The position numbers were made by a program, and so were the translations under genes. From IMG/VR virus record IMGVR_UViG_3300013005_000159, positions 1 to 24,823 of that record: DNA of 24,823 bases; one strand, 5' to 3'. Origin of the DNA: a virus. The notes below the pieces were generated by a model. That model was not told the origin of the DNA. It saw only the letters and a list, made by a program, of their open reading frames with translations, and searched no databases. How positions within the stretch are numbered: position 1 is the stretch's first letter; each line of letters starts with the position of its first letter. Shown in pieces: positions 12,784 through 20,085 of this stretch.

Positions 12784-15018
12784 GTGTCTAGTCTCCTCGA
12801 AATTCACGCCAGTTTGCCGTATTCCGTTATAGCCCCTTACATAGGGCTAGAACCCTTCGATATCTACACGGCGTCGGGAACGTGTCCATATTGCGGCGAA
12901 AACGCCTGGACTATACACCAGGATAACAAATATTTAGAAGAATCGCACTACTGTTTCGAGTGCAAAAAGGCAGGAACAGTATTTAGCCTGGCGGCTGAAC
13001 GCCTGAAGATGTCCCAGACCGAGGCTGTTAGGTACTTGTATTCTAAAATAGAATGCAAAATGCCAGACACCGTTTTTGAGGATTTTAAGCGTGTAACCGA
13101 GCGACAAGCCCGCATAAACAAAATCTGGCATACTGCACAACAGGAAATGATTAAACCTACAGTTCAGGGTACAGAGCTACTAAACCGCTACGGCTTACGT
13201 CCTGATCGAATGAGCCGAGAACGGTTTATGGCTGGCCCTGGTGCTTTGTACGGTACAATCAGCGATAGAGAAATACGCAATCTTTTCAACGAGCCGCAGT
13301 TTAAAACCCGCGATAGGTCGCTTCTAGTTGTGCCCTGTTACCGTAACCCTGTCGACATAGGTTACGTGACGCTGACAACGCAGGACGAGGAAATAGCTCC
13401 TGGTATGAAACTTTGCATGAGCAACATTGCTTTTTCCGGTTTGCAACTTATGCACAGGTTTCAGTCTCCGTTTGTAGTAGTAACGTCTATGATGCTCAAC
13501 TACCTGCAATTGCAGAATTTGAACTTTCTTACCAGCGACGTACCTCTTCCTATGTTCGGTTGGAAAAGACCGCCAAGGTCGTTTTGCAAACGCCAGTGGT
13601 CTATTGCAGAAGGTCGGTTGCCTATCTTTTGGGAAAAGTATCCGACGCCGCTTATTTTACATCAAGCTATGATGCTGGACGCCAAATTGTCATTTGTCGG
13701 GCCTGAATCTTTACGTCAACAGAATGTCCAAGTTACTCCTAGTAACTGGCACAGTTGGCTGAGACACGATCCGCCACTAGACATTGTTAGACGTATAGCA
13801 GACAACGCCAAACCTTACGAGAAAGCTTTGTCAGACTGGCTTAAAACAACGTCGTTCGACAAGAAAGCACAGCTACTTAGTGACTGCGACAATTACAATG
13901 AAAGCGTTTCGCAGTTAGTCCGAAAACACATAGATCCTAAAGTCAAAGCCGGTTTCTCGAGGCGTGTTAAGGTTCCAACCGACATTAGTTCAGGCAAAAT
14001 TTTCAATTTTGGTCATGTTGTTGTCGTAGAGCGAGACGGCAAGTGGTTTAACTTAGAGGGCGTAATACGTTTTCCAGGTGTATTGCGTGTAAGTCACATC
14101 GTTGTAAGACCAGATAACAAACACGAGTACATTGGAAAATTTATTATCAAAGGTCATGAAATACCTTTTAGGGTTGAAGAAAAAAAAGGAACGCTCAGGT
14201 ACTTTGTAGAACTCGCCTTAGCTAATGAAATTCCTGTCTTTTTGTCGCACGAGGCAAACACCTGGGGCAAAAAAAGCATGGAAAAATTTGATCCACTGTT
14301 TGTAGCTTGTAAGTTTGAAGAGCCAAGCGTTGTTAAAGGTCTCGACCGAATTGGTTGGGATCCAGAAGGATTTCAGTTTTTCAACGCCAAGCTGGTTAAA
14401 AGCGTATTTAGAGACACACCTAAATACGCTTTTCCCGAGGACGCGCCAGGTCCGCGACAAAGCTACTGCAAAATGACGGAAGACGTCAAAGAGGCACTGC
14501 AAAAAACCGGTCCCGAAATGGAAATTATGTGGGCGTTGGCTATTGCTATGTGTGCTCAAATTACGGCTCAAGTCGGTAAAAAAACTCCATACGGCATATC
14601 ACTTACCCGCGACGAATACGATGCTTTTTTGCATCAGCTTTTCGTTAGGTTCGATTTGAAAGAGGGACCGCTGACCGGTTGGAAGCATCACTGGCCGAGA
14701 AAGCTTGAAAAACTAAGTACAGCTGTTCGTAAGTGCGCTGACAATTACTTCATAGCGTTTAACGACAAACCGAACGCTATTGAAGTAGTTGAAGTCGACG
14801 TTACAGACGAAGACCTAGAGCCAAGACTACTGTCGCACAGTGCTGACAAGATAGCCATGAACTATCTTAAACACTTTACACAGCTTGAAATTCCAAAAGG
14901 TATTCGTATGTACAAAGGTTGGCTTGATTTTACACGCAAAAACTTAGGCGAGGTTTTTGATTTTGTACCGGCAGAAATGCTGGACAAAGCTTACGCGAGA
15001 CTGAAAGTTAACACTTGA
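12784..15018 (+). CDS. Primase-like protein with an N-terminal zinc finger
   Basis: 744 residues from GTG 12784; the frame is open to 12652 but that part overlaps the divergent gene. A four-Cys zinc finger lies at Cys34-x2-Cys37 and Cys57-x2-Cys60, with 'HYCFECKKAGTVFSL', the pattern of the DnaG/T7 gp4 primase zinc domain. The middle has 'FVVVTSMMLNYLQLQNLNFLTSDVPLPMFGW' (about 255-285), a toprim-like position, but I do not find the catalytic Glu or DxD. Near 515-545, 'VVKGLDRIGWDPEGFQFFNAKLV' resembles the segment preceding the ATPase of phage primase-helicases, yet no Walker A follows. So a primase-type or replication protein is likely, with the helicase core missing or highly diverged. Stop TGA at 15016. 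Confidence 0.65.
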   Translation: MSSLLEIHASLPYSVIAPYIGLEPFDIYTASGTCPYCGENAWTIHQDNKYLEESHYCFECKKAGTVFSLAAERLKMSQTEAVRYLYSKIECKMPDTVFEDFKRVTERQARINKIWHTAQQEMIKPTVQGTELLNRYGLRPDRMSRERFMAGPGALYGTISDREIRNLFNEPQFKTRDRSLLVVPCYRNPVDIGYVTLTTQDEEIAPGMKLCMSNIAFSGLQLMHRFQSPFVVVTSMMLNYLQLQNLNFLTSDVPLPMFGWKRPPRSFCKRQWSIAEGRLPIFWEKYPTPLILHQAMMLDAKLSFVGPESLRQQNVQVTPSNWHSWLRHDPPLDIVRRIADNAKPYEKALSDWLKTTSFDKKAQLLSDCDNYNESVSQLVRKHIDPKVKAGFSRRVKVPTDISSGKIFNFGHVVVVERDGKWFNLEGVIRFPGVLRVSHIVVRPDNKHEYIGKFIIKGHEIPFRVEEKKGTLRYFVELALANEIPVFLSHEANTWGKKSMEKFDPLFVACKFEEPSVVKGLDRIGWDPEGFQFFNAKLVKSVFRDTPKYAFPEDAPGPRQSYCKMTEDVKEALQKTGPEMEIMWALAIAMCAQITAQVGKKTPYGISLTRDEYDAFLHQLFVRFDLKEGPLTGWKHHWPRKLEKLSTAVRKCADNYFIAFNDKPNAIEVVEVDVTDEDLEPRLLSHSADKIAMNYLKHFTQLEIPKGIRMYKGWLDFTRKNLGEVFDFVPAEMLDKAYARLKVNT

Positions 15019-15029
15019 AAGGAAATGAA

Positions 15030-15323
15030 ATGGCAAAATCGAAGTTTACTAAGGGTACGTGGCGGGTTTTAGGAGCAAGGGACATCCCTAATTCAAAGCG
15101 GATAGCATCTGCGGATTTATGCCTTGCCGTCGTGTCGAGTCACTTACTCAAGCCCGAGGAGATCGAGGCTATCGCAAACCTAATGGCCGAAGCTCCAAGA
15201 ATGCTGGAAGTGCTGCGAACGCTTCACGATTTCGCTTTACCATTGCGAGACAGAGAGCTTGCAGCGGAATCCGAGCAAGCGTTTGCAGATGCCAGGGCGG
15301 TACTCGAAAGACTCGGCGGCTAA
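15030..15323 (+). CDS. Small phage protein, KFTKG family, copy 1
   Basis: A 97-residue protein from ATG 15030 with AAAGGA as SD; a TTG at 15015 is rejected. Opening 'MAKSKFTKGTWRV', then 'EIEAIANLMAEAPRMLEVLRTL' and a closing 'ARAVLERLGG'. This is the common phage/bacterial type with 'KFTPGPWRV ... ANAxLIAxAPxLLEAL'. Function unknown. It forms a tandem pair with the next gene and is separated from it by 27 nt. Confidence 0.7.
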   Translation: MAKSKFTKGTWRVLGARDIPNSKRIASADLCLAVVSSHLLKPEEIEAIANLMAEAPRMLEVLRTLHDFALPLRDRELAAESEQAFADARAVLERLGG

Positions 15324-15350
15324 TTCAGGCGGTTTAACTCGAAAGGAAAC

Positions 15351-15662
15351 ATGATGACGAAATCGAAATTTACTAAGGGGCCGTGGCGGGTTGAGAAGTC
15401 TACCAACTTCAAAAACACGTACCGGGTCAAGGCTAGAGACGTGTTTTTAGGAGCGGCGGTTGGGCGTCTAGAGTCTGGGAATGGAACTACCGCCGAAGAG
15501 ACCAAGGCCAACGCGGAACTTTGGGCAGACGCTCCAAGGTTGCTCAAGGTGCTTAGACAGGTGCTTGAGTATTCGCACATCGATCAAAGCTGGTTGACGC
15601 TCGATGAAGCGGAAGCGGCTCACACGGAGGCCTATAAGCTACTCGAAAAACACGGCGGCTAG
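15351..15662 (+). CDS. Small phage protein, KFTKG family, copy 2
   Basis: A 103-residue protein. 'KSKFTKGPWRVEKS', 'ANAELWADAPRLLKVLRQVL' and the ending 'AYKLLEKHGG' align with the gene just upstream throughout, so the two are paralogues from a tandem duplication that has diverged well beyond the ends. AAAGGA is the SD, and the leader 'CTCGAAAGGAAACATG' resembles that of copy 1. Function unknown. Confidence 0.7.
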   Translation: MMTKSKFTKGPWRVEKSTNFKNTYRVKARDVFLGAAVGRLESGNGTTAEETKANAELWADAPRLLKVLRQVLEYSHIDQSWLTLDEAEAAHTEAYKLLEKHGG

Positions 15663-15698
15663 CTGCTTGGTAACAGCATTTAACTCAAAAGGAAAAAA

Positions 15699-16118
15699 AT
15701 GAAAATTTCAGAGTTTCTTGCGTCAATGGGCAACACAACCGACGAAGTTGCGGATTACTGTCGAGTGTACGGTATAACCGGAGAAGTTCGCAACAGAGAA
15801 TTTTGCCCTGTTATAAAAGCAATCTACCGTAAGTTTCCAAACCTTAGCCGTGGGCTGGTGGTTGACACGGTTAGATACGCTCCAGGTTACCGCGATACAG
15901 GCTACGGTATCTTCTACTTTGAAGGTAGAAGCGAGGTCAAAATAACTTGGAACGACCACCAGACTATGGACCCAGACGTTCCGAAAGCTATCCAGAATTT
16001 TGTGATCGCTTTTGACAATAAACTGTACCCTGATTTGATCGGTAAGTCGCAAAACCAAATCAAACAGGAAACATTGGCACAACTGACTGTTGAACAAAAA
16101 ATGGCACTTCGTATTTGA
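15699..16118 (+). CDS. Small phage protein ('GNTxDEVA ... CPxxx' family)
   Basis: A 139-residue protein with AAAAGGAA as SD. 'LASMGNTTDEVADYCRVYGITGEVRNREFCPVIKAI' (about 7-42) matches a widely found phage/bacterial family whose members have 'LGNTADEVAxxLRxxGIxG ... CPIA' and whose function is unknown to me. The remainder, including 'SEVKITWNDHQTMDPDVPKAI', is not recognised. The gene is part of the tightly packed run of small proteins. Confidence 0.65.
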   Translation: MKISEFLASMGNTTDEVADYCRVYGITGEVRNREFCPVIKAIYRKFPNLSRGLVVDTVRYAPGYRDTGYGIFYFEGRSEVKITWNDHQTMDPDVPKAIQNFVIAFDNKLYPDLIGKSQNQIKQETLAQLTVEQKMALRI

Positions 16119-16130
16119 TTAGGAGCAAAA

Positions 16131-16586
16131 ATGATTCATGCAAAAGCCTGGAGCGACTGCCGTCAATTTGAAATCGAATTTGACGCTACTCTGTGGGCAC
16201 AGCGGGCTAGTGATGAAGCGATAATCGCACTAGGTGCGTGCGGGTTTCGCGGCGATTACCCTGCAGACGACGTTGTTATGTTCATGGCAGACAACGGCGA
16301 CGAAAAAGCTGCAGCGTTATTTGAATTTTTGAAAATTGTAACGCGTCAACCTTTTTCTGGGGATACAAACGGTTTTGAGTGCGAGGTAGATTCATACGAT
16401 TTACTTAATTGGCTAGCTGCAAATAGGCCGAATATTTTATTGGCTACTTTCACTGAAGGTGCTGTATTTGATACTACCTTTAAATTTGTACGAGCGAAAC
16501 TGCAAGAGGACGGTAATCTGTTCAACCAAATTATGCCGCCGCAGTTGTTAAACGGCACAGAAAATCAGGAGAATAAACTTGACTGA
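16131..16586 (+). CDS. Hypothetical phage protein
   Basis: A 151-residue protein with AGGAGCAAAAATG as SD/start. 'DEAIIALGACGFRGDYPADDVVMFMAD' (about 28-54) and 'FECEVDSYDLLNWLAANRP' (about 83-101) look like a conserved small phage family in which Cys-Gly-x-x-GDYPAD and 'WL-x-x-RP' recur. No catalytic motif. It overlaps the next gene by 8 nt, with the next SD inside its end. Confidence 0.65.
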   Translation: MIHAKAWSDCRQFEIEFDATLWAQRASDEAIIALGACGFRGDYPADDVVMFMADNGDEKAAALFEFLKIVTRQPFSGDTNGFECEVDSYDLLNWLAANRPNILLATFTEGAVFDTTFKFVRAKLQEDGNLFNQIMPPQLLNGTENQENKLD

Positions 16587-17121
16587 AAAACAATTAGTGT
16601 GGAGTTTTGATCGCGGGAATTGGTTCGCAGAACGAGATAAACCCGAGTGTTATTGGCATATTTTGATGACTGAAAAAGGTCGATTCGCCGTAGTGTTTCC
16701 GATCGGTATCGAACGACACATACCAAGGCCAACGTTGTTGTCATCTGCAACTGTTTTTGATTCACTGCACGTAGCTAAAGATTACTGCCAGGAAAACGAA
16801 AATAAAGCACAAGTCATTGAGACCGAAAAACTGAACAGGTTGAAACAAGACAAACAAAACTGGTTGAGTTGGCTGCAGGAATATGGTGCCGAAAAGTTTC
16901 TTGACAGCTTTCTGTCTAATGTAGAAGGGGCAGAATCAACGTGCAAGCACTGCGGCGAAACTATTTATGTTGATCTTCTAGTTGGCGGAGGTTGTCCGGA
17001 CTGGTCAACAGCGGACGGTGACTACGGTTGTTCGGATTCTCCGGACACGGACGAAGACGGTACCGGCGGTCACGCGCCACAGCGTCTCGTTTGGGAAAAA
17101 CACAAGTGGGTGGGCGAATGA
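16579..17121 (+). CDS. Zinc-ribbon-like phage protein
   Basis: 180 residues from TTG 16579, which is chosen because CAGGAGAATAAAC upstream gives a strong SD at the right distance. The second half holds 'C-KHC-G' (about 122-125), 'GGGCPDWSTADGDYGCSDSP' (about 138-157) and 'APQRLVW', a Cys-x2-Cys plus Cys/Cys arrangement that probably binds zinc; 'W ... GDxxC' is a motif I know from small phage proteins. It ends KWVGE and is joined by ATGA to the first MKIRQA protein. Confidence 0.65.
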   Translation: MTEKQLVWSFDRGNWFAERDKPECYWHILMTEKGRFAVVFPIGIERHIPRPTLLSSATVFDSLHVAKDYCQENENKAQVIETEKLNRLKQDKQNWLSWLQEYGAEKFLDSFLSNVEGAESTCKHCGETIYVDLLVGGGCPDWSTADGDYGCSDSPDTDEDGTGGHAPQRLVWEKHKWVGE

Positions 17122-17306
17122 AAATCAGGCAAGCAAGAAAAATCTGGAAGCGTGCGCATCGAGAGCGAAAATCAGATAGCTATTTTTACCGAATCAAAAA
17201 AGCAACTTACGTCAAGGCTGTTGATTATTACGTCAAGGCTGTTGATTATAGGTACGCAGAAGCGATGGGGATTTTTCGCAAGCGACGAAAGGAGGTGGGC
17301 GAATGA
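17118..17306 (+). CDS. Small basic protein, MKIRQA family, copy 1
   Basis: A 62-residue protein from ATG 17118, sharing ATGA with the previous stop. It opens MKIRQARKIWKR, is strongly basic, and ends RRKEVGE. A perfect 21-bp tandem repeat inside makes YVKAVDY twice in a row. The frame is open from 17028, but the start at 17118 is set by the homologous copy at 17303. Short basic proteins starting 'KIRxARKI' are common in phages, with unknown function; nucleic-acid binding would suit the charge. Confidence 0.65.
   Translation: MKIRQARKIWKRAHRERKSDSYFYRIKKATYVKAVDYYVKAVDYRYAEAMGIFRKRRKEVGE
17208..17249 (+). repeat. 21-bp perfect tandem repeat in the coding sequence
   Basis: 17208-17228 and 17229-17249 are identical and in frame, adding one copy of YVKAVDY. 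The perfect match points to a recent slippage or duplication event. Confidence 0.95.
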
Positions 17307-17464
17307 AGATCAGGCAAGCCGGGAAGATAGTCGAAAGGCTCAGTCTATACCGAAAAAAACTGGACTACCGAACACTGCGCGATTCGACTCGGGGCAAAGC
17401 GGAATCTGCTTTTTTCCGACAGCAATGCAGAATAACCAAGGCAAGAAAGGAGGTGGGCGAATGA
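17303..17464 (+). CDS. Small basic protein, MKIRQA family, copy 2
   Basis: A 53-residue protein, below the size at which genes are usually listed. It opens MKIRQAGKIVERL and closes ARKEVGE, matching the preceding gene at both ends. AAAGGAGGTGGGCGAATGA at its start is repeated at its end, giving a near-perfect SD and ATGA overlap on both sides. The middle ('LYRKKLDYRTLRDSTRG') has diverged. This is a tandem duplicate; function unknown. Confidence 0.65.
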   Translation: MKIRQAGKIVERLSLYRKKLDYRTLRDSTRGKAESAFFRQQCRITKARKEVGE

Positions 17465-17646
17465 AAATAACGGGCACACTAAAAGAGTTAGACATGCTAT
17501 TTGCATGGGAAAAACTCTGCAAACTAATTAACGTCGACTACTATAATCGACATTTAGTAAGCGATGACGAAGTTTTCAACATCGAACTTAAGCTAGACTC
17601 ACAACAAGAAGTTGAAACAGCAAATTTACATTTACCTGAGGAGTAA
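17461..17646 (+). CDS. Hypothetical small protein
   Basis: A 61-residue protein from ATG 17461, set by the AAAGGAGG SD and ATGA overlap; the frame is open upstream to 17152, but that part is a shadow of the MKIRQA genes. It is acidic ('SDDEVFNIELKLDSQQEVETANL') with an amphipathic N-terminal helix 'KELDMLFAWEKLCKLI'. No family recognised. Confidence 0.6.
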   Translation: MKITGTLKELDMLFAWEKLCKLINVDYYNRHLVSDDEVFNIELKLDSQQEVETANLHLPEE

Positions 17647-17649
17647 AAC

Positions 17650-18006
17650 ATGAGTTTAGATGTTAGTTTAACCGTACCGAAACCCGGTCAATCCACTGCC
17701 AATGTCTCAGCAGAAACTATGGAGCTGTATACTTCAAACATCACGCACAACCTAGGAAAAATGGCCAAAGAAGCTGGAATATACGAGCATCTTTGGCGGC
17801 CTGAAGAAATTGGTATCGAAAAAGCGAAGCAGCTAATCGAACCACTAACAGCCGGTTTAGCTTTAATGCAGAGCGATCGTGCTAGATTTGAAACCTTTAA
17901 TGCGACAAATGGTTGGGGTACGTACAAAGATTTCATACCTTTCATCAAATCTTATATTGGAGCTTGTCTGGCTTATCCAGAAGCCGACGTTTCAGTTAGC
18001 CGTTGA
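17650..18006 (+). CDS. Conserved small phage protein ('ITHNLGKMA ... NGWGTY' family)
   Basis: A 118-residue protein with GAGGAG as SD. 'MSLDVSLTVP', 'YTSNITHNLGKMAKEAGIYEHLWRPEEIGI' (about 27-56), 'FNATNGWGTYKDFIPFIKSYIGACLAYP' (about 82-109) and the closing 'VSVSR' match a family found in many phages, whose members share the 'ITHNLxxMA', 'LWRPEE' and 'NGWGTY' blocks. To my knowledge its biochemical function is not established. Confidence 0.8.
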   Translation: MSLDVSLTVPKPGQSTANVSAETMELYTSNITHNLGKMAKEAGIYEHLWRPEEIGIEKAKQLIEPLTAGLALMQSDRARFETFNATNGWGTYKDFIPFIKSYIGACLAYPEADVSVSR

Positions 18007-18031
18007 TAATCACACAAACCAGGAGTAAATC

Positions 18032-18661
18032 ATGATTGAGCTTACGGAAGAACAGTTTTCGGAATTTTACGGGCTGCGTAAAAACAAAGCTGGCGATTGG
18101 GTTAAACAAAAAAATTGGAAGCCTGATTTCACAAAATGGGTGGCTATATTTTCCGCCGAAGATGACTTTAACTACGATGCAGAGGACGGCGAAGAGTCAG
18201 ACTGGGTAGAAGAAGTGTGGAGCGTTGCACCTAAACCATTCTGGGCAGCTAATGGTTTCATTCCGGACACCTGTTTGGGTTTTAACATTCCTGGCTTCTA
18301 CGAATGCGAAGAACACAAACTGTCGCCTAAAATGAAAAAGACTGATTGCGAGCAAGCTTTTCGAAAGCTTGGCTTTCAGATTGTAAAAAATCCTGTCTGG
18401 GGCAAGCCGCAAGAAATCGAAGAAACCAAGGTTTCAGTTGCTAAAAACGTTGAAGAAAACAAAGCTTGGGTGGTGTTGGAAATCAGCAAAGATGGTTTAG
18501 ATGGGCAAGCTAAGCTTTGCAAAAACAAAGCTGAAGCTGTGAAAGTTTTTTCAAAACTACTAGCTCTAAATGGTATCAAACCTAGCCCTGAACATTTTGA
18601 AAAACAACGTGTATACGTAGGTGAAGACCGGGTTATTAGAATGATGGAGGTATCGTCATGA
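18032..18661 (+). CDS. Hypothetical protein
   Basis: A 209-residue protein with AGGAG upstream of ATG 18032. It is acidic and Trp-rich in the first half ('NYDAEDGEESDWVEEVWSV'), has 'DTCLGFNIPGFYECEEHKL' (about 77-95) and a Lys-rich C-terminal half ending 'RVIRMMEVSS'. No recognised domain or membrane segment. It overlaps the next gene at ATGA, with GGAGG inside its own end acting as the neighbour's SD. Confidence 0.65.
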   Translation: MIELTEEQFSEFYGLRKNKAGDWVKQKNWKPDFTKWVAIFSAEDDFNYDAEDGEESDWVEEVWSVAPKPFWAANGFIPDTCLGFNIPGFYECEEHKLSPKMKKTDCEQAFRKLGFQIVKNPVWGKPQEIEETKVSVAKNVEENKAWVVLEISKDGLDGQAKLCKNKAEAVKVFSKLLALNGIKPSPEHFEKQRVYVGEDRVIRMMEVSS

Positions 18662-18942
18662 GTAACTCTTCCGCCAAAACTGCAAGACACCCGGTTCAAC
18701 CGCTAGAAAAAGATACTGACGGTACTTTACGTTTCAAGAAAAACGCGATTGTAAAGTTCTTACTAGATGCCGGTCCTTTTGATATGAATCAACTAGGCTA
18801 TATGAACTGGTCAAACGAAGACCGCGAACAGTTCGCACAGTTGATCGGCTATTCACTGAGCGGTTTCAGCTCTCTTTCCTATGTGTCTGATGAAACATAT
18901 CAACTCGCAACTGCAACGGCAAACGGAGTTGAAGTAAAGTAA
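18658..18942 (+). CDS. Conserved small phage protein ('HPVQPLE ... RFKxNAIV' family)
   Basis: A 94-residue protein. 'ARHPVQPLEKDTDGTLRFKKNAIVKFLLDAG' (about 9-39) and 'EDREQFAQLIGYSLSGFSSLSYV' (about 58-80) match a compact family widespread in phages and bacteria with 'HPxQPL', 'RFKxNxIV' and 'QFAQLIGYSLSG' blocks. Function unknown to me. ATG overlaps the previous stop, with GGAGG as SD. Confidence 0.8.
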   Translation: MSNSSAKTARHPVQPLEKDTDGTLRFKKNAIVKFLLDAGPFDMNQLGYMNWSNEDREQFAQLIGYSLSGFSSLSYVSDETYQLATATANGVEVK

Positions 18943-18949
18943 ACCTCTA

Positions 18950-19141
18950 ATGAAAAAACATGAAAAAAATATGAATGAATACTTATACGGTTTTGGCTTA
19001 TCTTTTGGTGTTTTTATAGGTAACACCACGCTATACGCTTACCGTGGTGAATTTTTAAAGGGTGTCGCAATCGGCAGCATGGCGTCCGTGTTAGTGTTTC
19101 TATGCTACTTCCTTGCTTTTTGCATTACTTACAAAGCATGA
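18950..19141 (+). CDS. Small membrane protein
   Basis: 63 residues, or 56 from ATG 18971 (MNEYLYGFG). Two hydrophobic segments, 'YLYGFGLSFGVFIGNTTLY' and 'VAIGSMASVLVFLCYFLAFCI', predict two membrane helices with a short positively charged loop. No SD is strong for either start. It ends in ATGA with the next gene. It may be a holin-like or other small phage membrane protein, but size and two helices alone cannot decide. Confidence 0.55.
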   Translation: MKKHEKNMNEYLYGFGLSFGVFIGNTTLYAYRGEFLKGVAIGSMASVLVFLCYFLAFCITYKA

Positions 19142-19647
19142 GTAACTTTTCAACCAACGAAATTAAGATTTTCACAAAGCTGGGTCTTGCCGACTTACTG
19201 CAACAAGAACCGGCAATGGTTTACCAGGCAGCAATCTCGCTGGTATTTTCCAGGTACCTAACCGGACCGCATGTCGAAGCGTTGCGACGCGGATACATCG
19301 CTGCGTTCGTAGAATCCACAGTTCAACGAAGAACATTTGAATTCGAAGATTTGATTGAGTTCGAACCAAAACCTTCAGAGCAAATCAAGGTGCACGTTTC
19401 GTTTAAAGGTATCGTAGAAATATACGTACCTGAAACTGTACCTAGCAGCCGTCGTCGCGCATTGGCAGAGAGATTAGCACTTTGTCGGCTGGTAGCTGTA
19501 ACTGATGATCCGAGCACATGTGAAGATGTTGCATGGGAAAAATACGGCGAAGCTTTTGATTTAAACGAAGAAAAAGCAACTGCTGAATGGTGTGAGTGTA
19601 ATATCGAAAACCTTTCTGGAGATTGGCGTATCTGTGAACCTGACTAA
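19138..19647 (+). CDS. Hypothetical protein
   Basis: A 169-residue protein from ATG 19138 (ATGA overlap); the open frame from 19102 overlaps the membrane gene. The middle is 'FEDLIEFEPKPSEQIKVHVSFKGIVEIYVPE' and the end 'AEWCECNIENLSGDWRICEPD', with a helical N-terminal part 'ALRRGYIAAFVEST'. No recognised domain. Confidence 0.6.
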   Translation: MSNFSTNEIKIFTKLGLADLLQQEPAMVYQAAISLVFSRYLTGPHVEALRRGYIAAFVESTVQRRTFEFEDLIEFEPKPSEQIKVHVSFKGIVEIYVPETVPSSRRRALAERLALCRLVAVTDDPSTCEDVAWEKYGEAFDLNEEKATAEWCECNIENLSGDWRICEPD

Positions 19648-20041
19648 ACTTGAAATTGATTCGAGTAATTCTGATAGTTTTAAAGCATCGCTGGATCGGC
19701 AAACAGCGTTAAAAGAAGCTAAAAAATTGTTCATTAAACATATAAAACTAGCTTTAGAGGCTGAAAAAGCTAGTGCTAGATTTTACCACCAAATACGCGT
19801 TATTAACCACTTGGACGCCGCTTTCTTTTGTTTGCGTAAGTACAGTCTATTGCCAGATGTAAAACCGTACATGGCTGTTCTTGCTAGCATTAGAGCTCGC
19901 ATAGGTTCTAAGTACGGTTGTAAATACTGCAAGCAAGATTTATCTAAACGCTTACGCTACAAACTAGGTTTAATGTCTAGTGTTGAAAAACGAGACTACG
20001 AGCGTTCTTGCGCGAGCCGAAAAGAAGTCGGTATGCGTTAG
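19634..20041 (+). CDS. Hypothetical protein with a C-x2-C pair
   Basis: 135 residues from GTG 19634, preferred over GTG 19592, which would overlap the previous gene by 56 nt; GGAG lies about 12 nt upstream. It is helical and basic ('EAKKLFIKHIKLALEAEKASARFYHQIRVI'), with 'GCKYCKQDLSKRLRYKLG' near 102-119. One Cys pair is too little to call a zinc finger. No family recognised. Confidence 0.55.
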   Translation: MNLTKLEIDSSNSDSFKASLDRQTALKEAKKLFIKHIKLALEAEKASARFYHQIRVINHLDAAFFCLRKYSLLPDVKPYMAVLASIRARIGSKYGCKYCKQDLSKRLRYKLGLMSSVEKRDYERSCASRKEVGMR

Positions 20042-20054
20042 TTCAAATTTATTT

Positions 20055-20068
20055 TCGGCAATCGCCGA
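20055..20068 (+). other. Small hairpin before an SD
   Basis: TCGGC (20055-20059) pairs with GCCGA (20064-20068) around AATC, directly before AAGGAG (20070-20075), the SD of the next gene. It could modulate translation or protect the 5' end. No T run, so not a terminator. Confidence 0.3.
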
Positions 20069-20085
20069 TAAGGAGAATTATCACG

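Noticed and set aside
16346-16765. Minus-strand open frames of 60-70 codons in the small-gene run, and similar ones throughout
   Set aside because: They are complementary shadows of plus-strand genes that have SD sites, tight coupling and family matches.
18950-19141. Holin call for the small membrane protein
   Set aside because: Two hydrophobic helices alone are not diagnostic and no lysin or spanin gene is nearby.
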